64,000 nt of DNA, taken from positions 1,343,001-1,407,000 of the forward strand of contig NZ_AP018558.1 in the NCBI RefSeq assembly GCF_003574215.1, written 5' to 3'. This DNA comes from Hydrogenophilus thermoluteolus. GTDB taxonomy: Bacteria; Pseudomonadota; Gammaproteobacteria; Burkholderiales; Rhodocyclaceae. A program made the translations under genes and the position numbers. The notes below the pieces were generated by a model that worked only from the letters and a program-made list of their open reading frames with translations, had not been told where the DNA came from and searched no databases. Within the stretch, counting starts at the first letter, position 1, and every line of letters begins with the position of its first letter. Of this stretch, positions 8,834 to 20,655 are shown piece after piece.

Positions 8834-10545
8834 ACGCCAAACGCCACATCACGGGTCTCATGCGCGCATTGGTGCACGCTGGCTGGGTTGACGAGGGGCA
8901 ATTGCAAAGCGCGCTCGCACAGCCCGACGAGGGGCCATTCGGTGTCTTGCTCACGCTGATCACGATCGCGGAGCTTTCCGAAAAGCGGTTGGCCCATTTT
9001 GCCGGCGAGCAGTTCGGCATCCCGATCCTGGACTTGGATGCCGTCGATCTCGACAAAATCCCCAAAGATCTGCTCGATCGCGAACTCGCGTTCAAACACG
9101 GCGTGCTTCCCCTTTCGCGGCGGAAAGGGAAAACCGTCGTCGCGATGGCCGACCCTTCGCAAGTGGAACTGCTCGATGCGTTGCGCTTCCAAAGCGGCCA
9201 GACGATCGAACCCGTCGTCGTTCCTGCGAAGACCCTATGGCGAACGCTCAACGAATTTTTCCAATCGGCAGCCGACGCGCTCGCGTCCCTCACCGACGAA
9301 GCGCTCGACCTCTCGGCCGAAATCGAGTCGTCAGAGGACACCGCGGCATCCACCCTGAGCGACGAAACGATCGACGATGCGCCGGTTGTCAAATTCATCA
9401 ACAAAATCCTTTTCGACGCGATCAACGAAGGGGCATCCGACATCCATTTCGAGCCCTACGAGAAACACTACCGCATCCGCTTTCGCGCCGACGGTGTCCT
9501 GCGTGAAGTCGCGCGCCCACCGCTCACGTTCAAAGACAAGATCACGGCACGGATCAAGATCATGGCGCGGCTGGACATCTCGGAGCGCCGTGTCCCGCAG
9601 GATGGCCGCATCAAATTGGTGCTCAACCGCCAGAAAGCGATCGATTTTCGCGTTTCGACCCTGCCCACCCTCTGGGGTGAAAAGATCGTGATGCGGCTTC
9701 TCGATCCTTCGTCAGCGATGCTCGGCATCGACGCGTTGGGGTACGAACCCGATCAGAAAGCAGCGCTCCTCGAAGCAATTCACCGTCCGTACGGCATGGT
9801 TTTGGTCACCGGGCCAACGGGGTCGGGGAAAACCGTGTCGCTCTACACGTGTCTCAACATCCTCAACCAACCCGACGTCAATATCTCGACCGCCGAAGAC
9901 CCGGTCGAAATCAATTTGCCAGGGATCAACCAGGTCAATATCAACGAAAAAACCGGCTTGACCTTTGCGTCGGCGTTGCGTGCCTTTTTGCGCCAAGACC
10001 CGGACATCATCATGGTGGGTGAGATCCGCGACCTCGAAACCGCCGATATCGCGGTCAAAGCGGCGCAGACGGGCCACCTGGTTTTGTCGACGCTGCACAC
10101 CAACGACGCCCCCTCGACGCTCGACCGTCTTCGGTTGATGGGATTGCCGCCCTTCAACATCGCCTCCTCGGTAATCCTCATCACTGCGCAGCGCCTCGCC
10201 AGACGCCTGTGTGCGTGCAAAGTGCCGCAGGAGATCCCGAAACCAGCGCTCCTTGCCGCGGGTTTCACCGAAGCCGATCTCGACGGCAGCTGGACGCTTT
10301 TCGGCCCCAACCCCAAAGGGTGCGAACGGTGTCACGGGTCGGGGTACAAGGGGCGGGTCGGTATCTACGAGGTGATGCCCATTTCCGATGCGATGCGCGA
10401 ATTGATCATGACCAACGCGAACGCGCTGGAGTTGGAGCGGCAAGCGCGTCGCGAAGGGATTCGCAATCTGCGTCAATCGGGGCTCCTGAAAGTCAAGCAG
10501 GGGGTGACGTCGCTTGCGGAAGTGCTCGCAGTGACCAACGACTAA
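8830..10545 (+). CDS. pilB: Type IV pilus assembly ATPase PilB
   Basis: A 571-residue cytoplasmic motor ATPase that drives pilus extension. The N-terminal MshEN-type region (about 40-150) is followed by the secretion ATPase core. Walker A is GPTGSGKT at 328-335. The Walker B and Asp-box region is DPDIIMVGEIRDLETADIA, and the His-box is TGHLVLSTLHTNDAPST. A cysteine cluster lies near the C-terminus (RLCACK and CERCHGSGY), corresponding to the family's zinc site. It is followed directly by pilC and pilD, the standard pilBCD cluster; the pilin genes are not in the window. Confidence 0.96.
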   Translation: MNAKRHITGLMRALVHAGWVDEGQLQSALAQPDEGPFGVLLTLITIAELSEKRLAHFAGEQFGIPILDLDAVDLDKIPKDLLDRELAFKHGVLPLSRRKGKTVVAMADPSQVELLDALRFQSGQTIEPVVVPAKTLWRTLNEFFQSAADALASLTDEALDLSAEIESSEDTAASTLSDETIDDAPVVKFINKILFDAINEGASDIHFEPYEKHYRIRFRADGVLREVARPPLTFKDKITARIKIMARLDISERRVPQDGRIKLVLNRQKAIDFRVSTLPTLWGEKIVMRLLDPSSAMLGIDALGYEPDQKAALLEAIHRPYGMVLVTGPTGSGKTVSLYTCLNILNQPDVNISTAEDPVEINLPGINQVNINEKTGLTFASALRAFLRQDPDIIMVGEIRDLETADIAVKAAQTGHLVLSTLHTNDAPSTLDRLRLMGLPPFNIASSVILITAQRLARRLCACKVPQEIPKPALLAAGFTEADLDGSWTLFGPNPKGCERCHGSGYKGRVGIYEVMPISDAMRELIMTNANALELERQARREGIRNLRQSGLLKVKQGVTSLAEVLAVTND

Positions 10546-10558
10546 AAAGGAGGAGAAG

Positions 10559-11770
10559 GTGGCACGAGCAACAGCCCAAGAAGAGAAATTGTTCGTCTGG
10601 GAAGGAACCGACGCCGCAGGGAAAAAAACACGCGGCGAAATCCGTGCCGTGAGCGAACTGGCCGCGAAATCGGCGTTGCGCCAAAAAGGGGTTCGCGTCC
10701 GCAAACTCCAGGCGGTGAAGATGCGGCGTGGACGCGTCCAAGAAAAAGACATTGCCCTCTTTACCCGGCAATTGGCCACGATGATGAAAGCGGGGGTGCC
10801 GCTTTTGCAAGCGTTCGACATTGCGATTCGCGGCACATCGAACCCGGCGCTCGCGCGGTTGTTGAACGAGATTCGCAGCGACATCGCGCAAGGCAATTCG
10901 CTTGCGCAAGCGTTTGCCAAACACCCGCTCTACTTCGACCGGCTTTTCGTCGCGCTCGTCGCCGCGGGCGAACACGCCGGGATCCTCGACGATCTGCTCG
11001 ACCGCATCGCAACCTACCAAGAAAAGATCATCGCAATCAAAGGCAAGATCAAATCGGCACTCTTTTATCCCGCCGCGGTGGTCGTGGTTGCGTTCATCGT
11101 CATCTCGATTTTGATGATTTTCGTGATCCCGCAATTCAAAGAGATCTTTTCGAGCTTCGGCGCCGATCTTCCGGCGCCCACGCTCCTCGTCATCTCGATC
11201 TCCGAATTCTTCGTCGCGTGGTGGTGGGCCATTTTCGGTACGCTGATCGCCGCGGTGGTGGCGTTCGTGCTCACGCACCGGAAATCGCAAACGTTTCGCG
11301 ACCGTGTCGATCGTCTGCTGCTGAAACTGCCTGTCGTCGGGGTCATTCTCCAAAAAGCAGCGATCGCGCGCTGGGCGCGTACCCTTGCGACGATGTTCGC
11401 CGCGGGTGTGCCGCTCAACGAAGCACTGGTTTCGGTTGCCGATGCGGCGGGAAATGCCGTTTACCGCGACGCCACTGAGCAGATTCGCACCCAGGTGACC
11501 CAAGGGGTCGCACTCACCGTTGCGATGATCGACGCTGGCGTCTTTCCGGCGATGGTGCCGCAGATGGTTTCGATTGGCGAAGAGTCGGGGCAACTCGACG
11601 ACATGCTCAACAAAATCGCCGAATACTACGAAAGGGAGGTGGACGACGCCGTCGCGTCGCTCTCCCAGCTCTTGGAACCGGTGATCATGGTCTTCCTCGG
11701 CGTGGTCGTCGGCGGTATCGTCGTCTCCATGTACCTGCCGATCTTCAAACTCGGACAAGTGGTCGGCTAA
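10559..11770 (+). CDS. pilC: Type IV pilus inner membrane platform protein PilC
   Basis: A 403-residue protein with two T2SSF domains (about 65-190 and 270-395) and three transmembrane segments, with TRQLATMMKAGVPLLQAFDI and WARTLATMFAAGVPLNEAL as the repeated signatures. PilC is the inner-membrane platform acted on by PilB. The start is a GTG at 10559, preceded by a strong AAAAAGGAGGAGAA; no nearby ATG competes. It sits 13 bases after pilB and 16 before pilD. Confidence 0.96.
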   Translation: MARATAQEEKLFVWEGTDAAGKKTRGEIRAVSELAAKSALRQKGVRVRKLQAVKMRRGRVQEKDIALFTRQLATMMKAGVPLLQAFDIAIRGTSNPALARLLNEIRSDIAQGNSLAQAFAKHPLYFDRLFVALVAAGEHAGILDDLLDRIATYQEKIIAIKGKIKSALFYPAAVVVVAFIVISILMIFVIPQFKEIFSSFGADLPAPTLLVISISEFFVAWWWAIFGTLIAAVVAFVLTHRKSQTFRDRVDRLLLKLPVVGVILQKAAIARWARTLATMFAAGVPLNEALVSVADAAGNAVYRDATEQIRTQVTQGVALTVAMIDAGVFPAMVPQMVSIGEESGQLDDMLNKIAEYYEREVDDAVASLSQLLEPVIMVFLGVVVGGIVVSMYLPIFKLGQVVG

Positions 11771-11786
11771 ACGCGCAGGAATTGCG

Positions 11787-12674
11787 ATGACGCCAACACA
11801 GACATTGCCTCTGCTCTTCTGGGTCGGAGCTGCCGCACTCCTCGGCGCGGTGGTGGGCAGTTTTCTCAACGTCGTGATCCACCGCTTGCCCAAGATGCTG
11901 GAACGGCGGTGGTATCGCGAAGCCACTGCCTATTTGGCCGAATGCGCAGGCACGGCAAAGACCCTTCCGGACCCCTCTGCTGATGCGCGCGTCGAAACCG
12001 AGCGCTTCGACCTCGCGTTTCCCGCGTCGCACTGTCCGCAGTGCCACCACCAGCTGGCGTGGTGGGAAAACCTGCCGATCCTGTCGTGGTTGCTGCTGCG
12101 TGGTCGCTGTCGCGCTTGCGGCAAGGCGATTCCTGCGCGGTACCTCGTCGTCGAAGGGGTCACGGCGCTCGTCACTGCGGGCATCGTCTGGCATTTTGGC
12201 CTCACGGTCGTGTCACTCTGTGCTGCCGTGTTCGCTTGGTCGTTGATCGCGTTGGCGTTCATCGACTGGGAAACCCAGTTGTTGCCGGACGACATCACCC
12301 TGCCCCTCTTATGGGCGGGCTTGCTCGTCAACCTCGAAAACCTGTTTGCCCCATTACCCCAAGCCGTTCTCGGCGCTGCGAGTGGCTACCTGCTTCTTTG
12401 GAGCATCTTCTGGCTCTTCAAATGGCTCACAGGCAAAGAAGGGATGGGATACGGTGACTTCAAACTGCTCGCCGCACTCGGGGCGTGGTTCGGCGCCGCA
12501 CAATTACCGCAAATTTTGCTCGTGAGCGCTTCGCTCGGTGCTGTGGTCGGCGTGGTGGCGCGCGTGCGTGGCCACTTGGCCGCTGGCGCGCCGATTCCGT
12601 TTGGCCCTTTCCTGGCGTTTGCTGGCCTCATCACCCTCTTTTGGCCCGATCTCGTGACGCGCCTCACCTTTTAG
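11787..12674 (+). CDS. pilD: Prepilin peptidase / N-methyltransferase PilD
   Basis: A 295-residue inner membrane aspartic protease that cleaves the leader of type IV prepilins and methylates the new N-terminus. The opening GAVVGSFLNVVIHRLP is the family signature. The cytosolic loop carries the zinc tetracysteine as CPQC (near residue 80) and CRAC. The two catalytic aspartates lie in AFIDWETQLLPDDITLP and GMGYGDFKLLAALGAW. Length and topology are ordinary. It completes pilBCD; genes that often follow in relatives (coaE, zapD, yacG) are not here. Confidence 0.96.
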   Translation: MTPTQTLPLLFWVGAAALLGAVVGSFLNVVIHRLPKMLERRWYREATAYLAECAGTAKTLPDPSADARVETERFDLAFPASHCPQCHHQLAWWENLPILSWLLLRGRCRACGKAIPARYLVVEGVTALVTAGIVWHFGLTVVSLCAAVFAWSLIALAFIDWETQLLPDDITLPLLWAGLLVNLENLFAPLPQAVLGAASGYLLLWSIFWLFKWLTGKEGMGYGDFKLLAALGAWFGAAQLPQILLVSASLGAVVGVVARVRGHLAAGAPIPFGPFLAFAGLITLFWPDLVTRLTF

Positions 12675-12691
12675 CAAACCGCGCACCCGTT

Positions 12692-12697
12692 TATAAT
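12692..12697 (+). promoter_or_regulatory. Candidate -10 box for fmdB-type gene and aspS
   Basis: A perfect TATAAT lies 34 bases before the zinc-ribbon start codon and leaves a leader of about 28 bases that includes GGGAGA. A -35 element is poor (TTAGCA at 12671-12676, 15 bases away). It would drive the zinc-ribbon gene and probably aspS. Confidence 0.5.
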
Positions 12698-12731
12698 TTC
12701 GCGTTTGTGCCGTGTGTTTGGGAGAACCGCG

Positions 12732-13004
12732 ATGCCGATCTACGAATATCGTTGCGAATCGTGTGGTCATGAACAAGAACACCTGCAAAAGGTGAATGAC
12801 GCTCCGATCACGACGTGCCCCACCTGTGGCAGCGGCACCTACGTGAAGCTCCTGTCGGCTGCAGGATTCGCGTTCAAAGGAGACGGCTGGTACGTCACCG
12901 ACTACAAAGGCAACAGCAACACGAAAAAGAGCACGAACGCAACCGCGGACAACAGCGGATGCGGTGCGGGCGCCTGTGAAGCCTGCGCAGCAACCACCGA
13001 ATGA
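12732..13004 (+). CDS. FmdB family zinc ribbon protein
   Basis: A 90-residue protein opening [16 protein letters not shown] and continuing with [19 protein letters not shown], the two CxxC knuckles of FmdB-type zinc ribbons. The tail is low in complexity and ends with a second cysteine cluster (CGAGACEAC). The family is called a putative regulator but its role is not settled. The start at 12732 follows GGGAGAACC. It sits 22 bases before aspS, an association common in betaproteobacteria. Confidence 0.85.
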   Translation: MPIYEYRCESCGHEQEHLQKVNDAPITTCPTCGSGTYVKLLSAAGFAFKGDGWYVTDYKGNSNTKKSTNATADNSGCGAGACEACAATTE

Positions 13005-13026
13005 CATCACAACGATAGGAATTGCG

Positions 13027-14817
13027 ATGCGAAGCCACTACTGCGGAACCGTCACCGCGCAACACCTCGACCAGACCGTCACCCTCTGCGGATGGGCACG
13101 CCGTCGCCGCGACCACGGGGGCGTCATCTTCATCGACCTCGCCGACCGTTCCGGGATCGTCCAGGTCGTCGTCGACCCCGACCGCCCCGAAGCGTTCCGT
13201 TTGGCCGAAGCGGTGCGCAACGAATATGTCCTGCGCGTCACCGGTACCGTTCGGCGGCGTCCTGAAGGAACGGAAAACCCCAACATTCCCACCGGGGAAA
13301 TCGAAGTCTTCGTCGAAACGCTCGAAATCCTCAATACGAGCGCCCCGCTTCCCTTTCCCATCGACGACGAACACCTCTCTGAGACCGTGCGCCTGACCCA
13401 CCGCGTGCTCGACCTGCGTCGCCCCACCATGCAAAAGAATCTGCTTTTGCGCTACCAGGTCACGCGCGCCTTTCGCCGCTTTCTCGACGCGCACGGATTC
13501 GTCGATATCGAAACCCCGATGCTCACCAAGAGCACGCCAGAAGGCGCGCGGGACTATCTCGTGCCGTCCCGGGTCCATCCCGGCCATTTCTTCGCGCTAC
13601 CGCAATCCCCACAGCTCTTCAAGCAGCTCTTGATGGTTGCCGGTTTCGATCGCTACTACCAAATCACCAAATGTTTCCGTGACGAAGATCTGCGCGCGGA
13701 CCGGCAACCGGAATTCACCCAAGTCGATATCGAGACTTCGTTCCTGACCCAAGAAGAGATCATCGCCCTCATGGAGGAGATGATTCGCTCGGTCTTTGCC
13801 GAAGTGCTCGACGTGACGCTACCGAACCCGTTTCCCCGCCTCACCTATGACGAAGCGATGCTGCGCTACGGCTCGGACAAGCCGGACCTGCGTGTCACGC
13901 TGGAACTCACCGATGTGACCGATGCAGTGCGCGACGTCGCGTTCAAGGTCTTTTCTGGTCCCGCCAACAGTGGTGGCAAAGTGATGGCGCTGCGCGTACC
14001 GGGCGGCGCCGCGCTCACCCGAGGCGAAATCGACGACTACACCCGTTTCGTTGCGATCTACGGGGCCAAAGGGCTCGCGTACATCAAAGTCAACGACGCC
14101 GCCCAACCGAACGAAAAGGGGCTGCAGTCGCCGATCGTCAAGAACCTGCACGAACGGGCGTTGCGAACGATCCTCGAGCGTACCAGTGCGCAAACGGGGG
14201 ATTTGCTCTTCTTCGGCGCAGACAAGCCAAAAATCGTCTTCGATTCGTTGGGCGCGTTGCGCGTCAAACTCGGCCACGAAAAAGGATTCCTCACGGGGGC
14301 CGAGTGGGCGCCGGTTTGGGTGGTCGACTTCCCAATGTTCGAATACGACGAAGACGAAAAGCGCTGGGTGGCGTGCCACCACCCCTTCACCAGTCCGCGC
14401 GAAGCCGACCTCCCCTATCTGGAGAGCGACCCGGCGCGCGTACGCGCGCAAGCGTACGACCTCGCGTTGAACGGCTGGGAGATCGGCGGCGGGTCGATTC
14501 GTATCTACCGCGAAGCGGTGCAGCGCAAGGTTTTCGCGGCGTTGGGGATTTCCGAAGCAGAGGCGCAAGAGAAATTCGGCTTCCTCTTGGATGCGCTGAA
14601 ATACGGTGCACCACCGCACGGCGGGTTGGCATTCGGGTTGGATCGGATCGTCACGTTGATGACTGGCGCGGAATCGATCCGTGACGTCATCGCGTTCCCG
14701 AAGACCCAGCGGGCGCAGTGTCTGCTCACCCACGCGCCGTCACCGGTTTCTGAGGCGCAACTCAAAGAGCTCCATTTGCGTCTGCGCCTTCCCGAAAAGG
14801 CCACGAACGCCTCGTGA
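13027..14817 (+). CDS. aspS: Aspartyl-tRNA synthetase, probably non-discriminating
   Basis: A 596-residue class II synthetase of the bacterial type. The anticodon-binding OB domain (1-105) opens [20 protein letters not shown]. The catalytic core contains [20 protein letters not shown] (motif 2), the bacterial GAD insertion lies around 300-420, and [13 protein letters not shown] is motif 3. Residue 30 is histidine (RRRRDHGG) where E. coli AspRS has leucine, and RPEG is present near residue 81. These resemble the signature of AspRS enzymes that also charge tRNA-Asn for GatCAB. The start is the ATG at 13027, where family homology begins. Confidence 0.96.
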   Translation: MRSHYCGTVTAQHLDQTVTLCGWARRRRDHGGVIFIDLADRSGIVQVVVDPDRPEAFRLAEAVRNEYVLRVTGTVRRRPEGTENPNIPTGEIEVFVETLEILNTSAPLPFPIDDEHLSETVRLTHRVLDLRRPTMQKNLLLRYQVTRAFRRFLDAHGFVDIETPMLTKSTPEGARDYLVPSRVHPGHFFALPQSPQLFKQLLMVAGFDRYYQITKCFRDEDLRADRQPEFTQVDIETSFLTQEEIIALMEEMIRSVFAEVLDVTLPNPFPRLTYDEAMLRYGSDKPDLRVTLELTDVTDAVRDVAFKVFSGPANSGGKVMALRVPGGAALTRGEIDDYTRFVAIYGAKGLAYIKVNDAAQPNEKGLQSPIVKNLHERALRTILERTSAQTGDLLFFGADKPKIVFDSLGALRVKLGHEKGFLTGAEWAPVWVVDFPMFEYDEDEKRWVACHHPFTSPREADLPYLESDPARVRAQAYDLALNGWEIGGGSIRIYREAVQRKVFAALGISEAEAQEKFGFLLDALKYGAPPHGGLAFGLDRIVTLMTGAESIRDVIAFPKTQRAQCLLTHAPSPVSEAQLKELHLRLRLPEKATNAS

Positions 14818-14832
14818 TGCACGGCGGCGACG

Positions 14833-17359
<2,527 letters not shown>

Positions 17360-17395
17360 GCAGCAAACAGGATGATCGAGCATGCACAAGGCCGA

Positions 17396-17659
17396 TCAGT
17401 TCAAAGCATCGCCACGCAGTTCCCGCACCCAATCCGCCAGTGCTTTCGCCGATGCGAAGCGGTCGCTCGTGACCGTCTCGTCTTCGATGGTCACGCCATA
17501 CTGGGCTTCGATCGCATGGAGCAAATCCAATACCGCCATCGAATCGAGCTCCGGCAACGCGCCCAACAGCGGGGAATCGGTGGTCAATTGCGCCCGTCGC
17601 TGGGGAGAGAGCTCCAGCACCGTCGCAACCAGATCGAGCATTTCCGTTTCCAGAGCCAA
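17396..17659 (-). CDS. Acyl carrier protein, probably of an exosortase-type polysaccharide system
   Basis: An 87-residue acyl carrier protein. The phosphopantetheine site is LDSMAVLDLL with Ser40; methionine replaces the usual leucine after serine. I place the start at a TTG (17659) because CAGGAG lies six bases before it, while the ATG at 17641 has only a weak upstream site. The gene is divergent from an AMP ligase that is followed by a PLP decarboxylase. This trio (carrier, ligase, decarboxylase) is known from exosortase A loci. The ligase probably loads this carrier, which is an inference from context. Confidence 0.75.
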   Translation of the reverse strand: MALETEMLDLVATVLELSPQRRAQLTTDSPLLGALPELDSMAVLDLLHAIEAQYGVTIEDETVTSDRFASAKALADWVRELRGDALN

Positions 17660-17733
17660 GATAGACTCCTGCGCGTCCGTGAAGTGAGCGATTATACGCA
17701 AGAGTTGTGCAGCGCACCAAGAAAACGAAGCCA

Positions 17734-19356
17734 ATGATCATCACCCTTGCCGCACTCGTGACGCACCAAGCGCAGCGTACACCGGAACAACAGGCGCTCA
17801 TCGAGACGCGCGCCAGTGCGCGCCGCCTTACCTACGCGCAGCTCGACGCGCACGTCACCGCAACCGCCCAAGCGTGGCAGGCGCACCTCCATCCGGGGCA
17901 GCGTGTGCTGATCTGGCTCGACAAACGCGTTGAAACGATCATCGCGCTCCTGGCGGCAAACCGCCTGGGCGCGCTCTTCATCGTCGCCAACCCTGCGCTC
18001 AAGCCAGAACAGATCGCTTATCTCGTGCACGACGCACGCCCCTCGTTGATCGTCACCAGCACCGCCCGCGCCGACGCCTTGCGCGCCCACTTGGACGCAG
18101 CGAACGCCTGGCGCCCCCACACGCCCCCGTCGCCCCTTGCCGAATTGGCCGCGCCGCACGAACGCGATTCCCTTTTGTTGCTCACGCACGCCAACCCCGC
18201 ATCGAATTCCGTTCGCGAGGACGCGAATCGGATCACCGAAAACGACCCCGCGGCGATCTTCTACACCTCGGGCAGCACCGGTTTCCCCAAGGGTGTGGTC
18301 GTTTCCCACCGCAACCTGCTTGCTGGCGCCCAAACCGTCGCCCACTACCTGGGCCTCACCACTACCGATCGGATCCTCGCGCTCTTGCCGCTCTCCTTCG
18401 ATGCGGGCTTTTCCCAACTCACGACTGCTTGGACCGTTGGCGCGACGGTCGTGCTCCACGACTATTTTCTGCCCCGCGATGCGCTGGCGGTCGTCGGCGA
18501 ACACCAGATCTCGGTATTGACCGCCGTACCCCCCCTGTGGCGGCAACTGCTCAACCTTTCCTGGCCCACAACCTTCGCCGAACATTTCCGTTTGGGCGCG
18601 AGTACCGGCGGAAAGATGCCGCCGCGCTGGGTGGCTGAGTGGTACGACCGTTGCCCAAAGAGCCCATTCTTCGTGATGTACGGGCTCACGGAAGCGTTCC
18701 GCGCCACCTACCTGCCGCCGTCCGAATGGCCGAAACGGCCGGAATCGATCGGCATCCCCGTTCCCAACAACGACGTAATCGTCGTTCGCGAAGATGGAAC
18801 ACGGGCCCCCCCCGGCGAAATCGGTGAAATCGTGCAGCGCGGCCCACTCGTCTCCCTGGGCTATTGGAACGATCCGGTCAAGACCCAAGCGCGCTTTCGG
18901 ACGCTTCCACCCGCGTTGCGACCGGCCAATGGCGCATTGCCGCTGCCCGAAATCGCTGTCTTTTCCGGCGATTACGGCTATTGCGACGATGACGGCTTTC
19001 TCTACTTCGTCGGTCGCCGCGACGGTCAGATCAAAACCAGCGGCTACCGCGTGAGCCCAGAAGAGATCGAAAGTGTGCTCCTTGCGCACCCCGCGGTGGT
19101 CGAATGTTGTGCGTGCGGGCTCGACGATCCCCTCCTGGGCCAGAAAATCGCGGTTGCGGTCGTCGTCTCCCTAAACAACGTCACCGCCGCCGACCTAACC
19201 GCTCACTGCCGTCGCCATTTGGCCACCTACCAGGTCCCGGCGCTGATCGATCTGGTGACAGAACCGTTACCGCGCAACCCGAATGGCAAAATCGACCGTC
19301 ATGCGGTTCGACAAGCACTCGAATCCCGCTTCTCGGCTGAGGCGCATGGACACTGA
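17734..19356 (+). CDS. Acyl-CoA ligase (AMP-forming), exosortase A system-associated type
   Basis: A 540-residue adenylate-forming enzyme. The AMP-binding loop is FYTSGSTGFPKGVVVSH, and later motifs include VMYGLTEAFRATYLPP (A5), FSGDYGYCDDDGFLYFVGR (A7-A8) and the catalytic lysine region NPNGKIDRHAV. It resembles the ligases described next to exosortase A, thought to activate an amino or acyl group for a carrier protein. The ATG at 17734 is preferred to a GTG nine codons upstream because the usual family opening begins there. The decarboxylase gene follows after 24 bases and the carrier protein gene is divergent. Confidence 0.85.
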   Translation: MIITLAALVTHQAQRTPEQQALIETRASARRLTYAQLDAHVTATAQAWQAHLHPGQRVLIWLDKRVETIIALLAANRLGALFIVANPALKPEQIAYLVHDARPSLIVTSTARADALRAHLDAANAWRPHTPPSPLAELAAPHERDSLLLLTHANPASNSVREDANRITENDPAAIFYTSGSTGFPKGVVVSHRNLLAGAQTVAHYLGLTTTDRILALLPLSFDAGFSQLTTAWTVGATVVLHDYFLPRDALAVVGEHQISVLTAVPPLWRQLLNLSWPTTFAEHFRLGASTGGKMPPRWVAEWYDRCPKSPFFVMYGLTEAFRATYLPPSEWPKRPESIGIPVPNNDVIVVREDGTRAPPGEIGEIVQRGPLVSLGYWNDPVKTQARFRTLPPALRPANGALPLPEIAVFSGDYGYCDDDGFLYFVGRRDGQIKTSGYRVSPEEIESVLLAHPAVVECCACGLDDPLLGQKIAVAVVVSLNNVTAADLTAHCRRHLATYQVPALIDLVTEPLPRNPNGKIDRHAVRQALESRFSAEAHGH

Positions 19357-19380
19357 GCAGAACAGAAACGGAGCCCCATC

Positions 19381-20655
19381 GTGACGGAACTCAGCCACCA
19401 TCCTTCGATCCTCTGGCCTGCTCAGTCCGACGGCACTCTCTTGATCGGCGGAACGCCCCTACCCTTGGTTGCTGCGCGCTTGGGCACCGCCTCGTTCTAC
19501 GCCTACGATGCCGAACGGCTCCGAACCCGCATCCTTGAATGCCGTTATGCCTTTGGCCCCGAGATCCACATTCACTACGCGGTGAAAGCCAACCCTTTTG
19601 CGCCGCTCGTCGCCGCAATCGCTTCGTGGGTCGATGGCTTCGACGTCGCATCGGAAAACGAAATGGCGCTCGCGCTCGACGTCGGAATGCCGCCAGAGCG
19701 CATCGCGTTCGCAAGCCCTGGGAAACGCCCGACGGCAATCCGTCGTGCCGTCGCCGCCGGCGTCACGGTCACGATCGAATCGCCCGATCAGCTCACTACT
19801 GTCCTTGCCGCCGCGGAGCAGCTCGGCGTCACCCCTGCCGTAGCGCTTCGGATCAACCCAGACTTCACGATGACCCGTGCGGGGATGAAAATGGGTGGTG
19901 GCGCACAACCATTCGGTGTCGACCGCGAAGCCGCCCCAGCGCTGATCGCCCGCATTCGAGCAAGTGGTGCGCACTGGACAGGACTCCACCTCTTCGCCGG
20001 TTCACAACTCCTTGATACCGAACGGTTGATTGCCGCGCACCAAAACAGTTACGAAACTCTGGCTAGGTTGTGTGATGAAGCAGGCGCGGCACCAAAATGG
20101 TTCAACCTTGGGGGCGGCCTGGGCATTCCCTATTTCGCCGGAGAATCCCCGCTCGATCGCGCCGCTGTTGGCGCGGCGCTGCACCGCCTGGCGCAAATCC
20201 ACCGGCAGCGCTTCCCCACCACCCAACTCATCCTCGAGCTGGGGCGCTATCTCGTCGGCGAAGCGGGGGTGTTCGTCACCCAAATCCTCGAACGGAAAAC
20301 CTCGCGCGGCGAGACCTTCCTCGTTTGCGACGCAGGACTCAACGCACACCTCGCCGCAACGGGCAACTTCGGGCAAGTGCTCAAGAAAAACTACCCGGTT
20401 GCGATCGGTAACCGAATGAACAGCCCCGCAACGGAAAAGGTGACGATCGTCGGCCCCCTGTGCACGCCGCTCGACCGGTTGGCCAGCAACGTCCTCCTGC
20501 CCCGCGCCGAAGCGGGGGACTGGGTCGTGGTCTTTCAGTCGGGCGCTTATGGCACCACCGCGAGCCCGCAGCGCTTCCTGAGCCATCCCCCCGTGAGCGA
20601 AACTCTCGTTTGGCCAGTTACTGCGTCAAAGGAGCCCCACCATGGCACTCGTTGA
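19381..20655 (+). CDS. PLP-dependent decarboxylase, exosortase A system-associated type
   Basis: A 424-residue fold-type III decarboxylase related to LysA. The PLP lysine lies in IHYAVKANPF near residue 68. Further motifs are GAGG-like WFNLGGGLGIPYFAGESPLD, LELGRYLVGEAG, and VGPLCTPLDRLASNV with the substrate-site cysteine. The conserved NFGQVLKKNYPVAIGNRM is characteristic of the exosortase-associated subfamily. The start is a GTG at 19381 preceded by GGAG at eight bases. Its end overlaps the terC start by 14 bases. It probably decarboxylates an amino acid activated by the adjacent ligase or attached to the carrier; the actual substrate is unknown. Confidence 0.87.
   Translation: MTELSHHPSILWPAQSDGTLLIGGTPLPLVAARLGTASFYAYDAERLRTRILECRYAFGPEIHIHYAVKANPFAPLVAAIASWVDGFDVASENEMALALDVGMPPERIAFASPGKRPTAIRRAVAAGVTVTIESPDQLTTVLAAAEQLGVTPAVALRINPDFTMTRAGMKMGGGAQPFGVDREAAPALIARIRASGAHWTGLHLFAGSQLLDTERLIAAHQNSYETLARLCDEAGAAPKWFNLGGGLGIPYFAGESPLDRAAVGAALHRLAQIHRQRFPTTQLILELGRYLVGEAGVFVTQILERKTSRGETFLVCDAGLNAHLAATGNFGQVLKKNYPVAIGNRMNSPATEKVTIVGPLCTPLDRLASNVLLPRAEAGDWVVVFQSGAYGTTASPQRFLSHPPVSETLVWPVTASKEPHHGTR

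Noticed and set aside
17692..19089. A 465-codon minus-strand open frame opposite the AMP ligase
   Set aside because: It mirrors the codon pattern of the ligase and has no recognisable domain or ribosome site.
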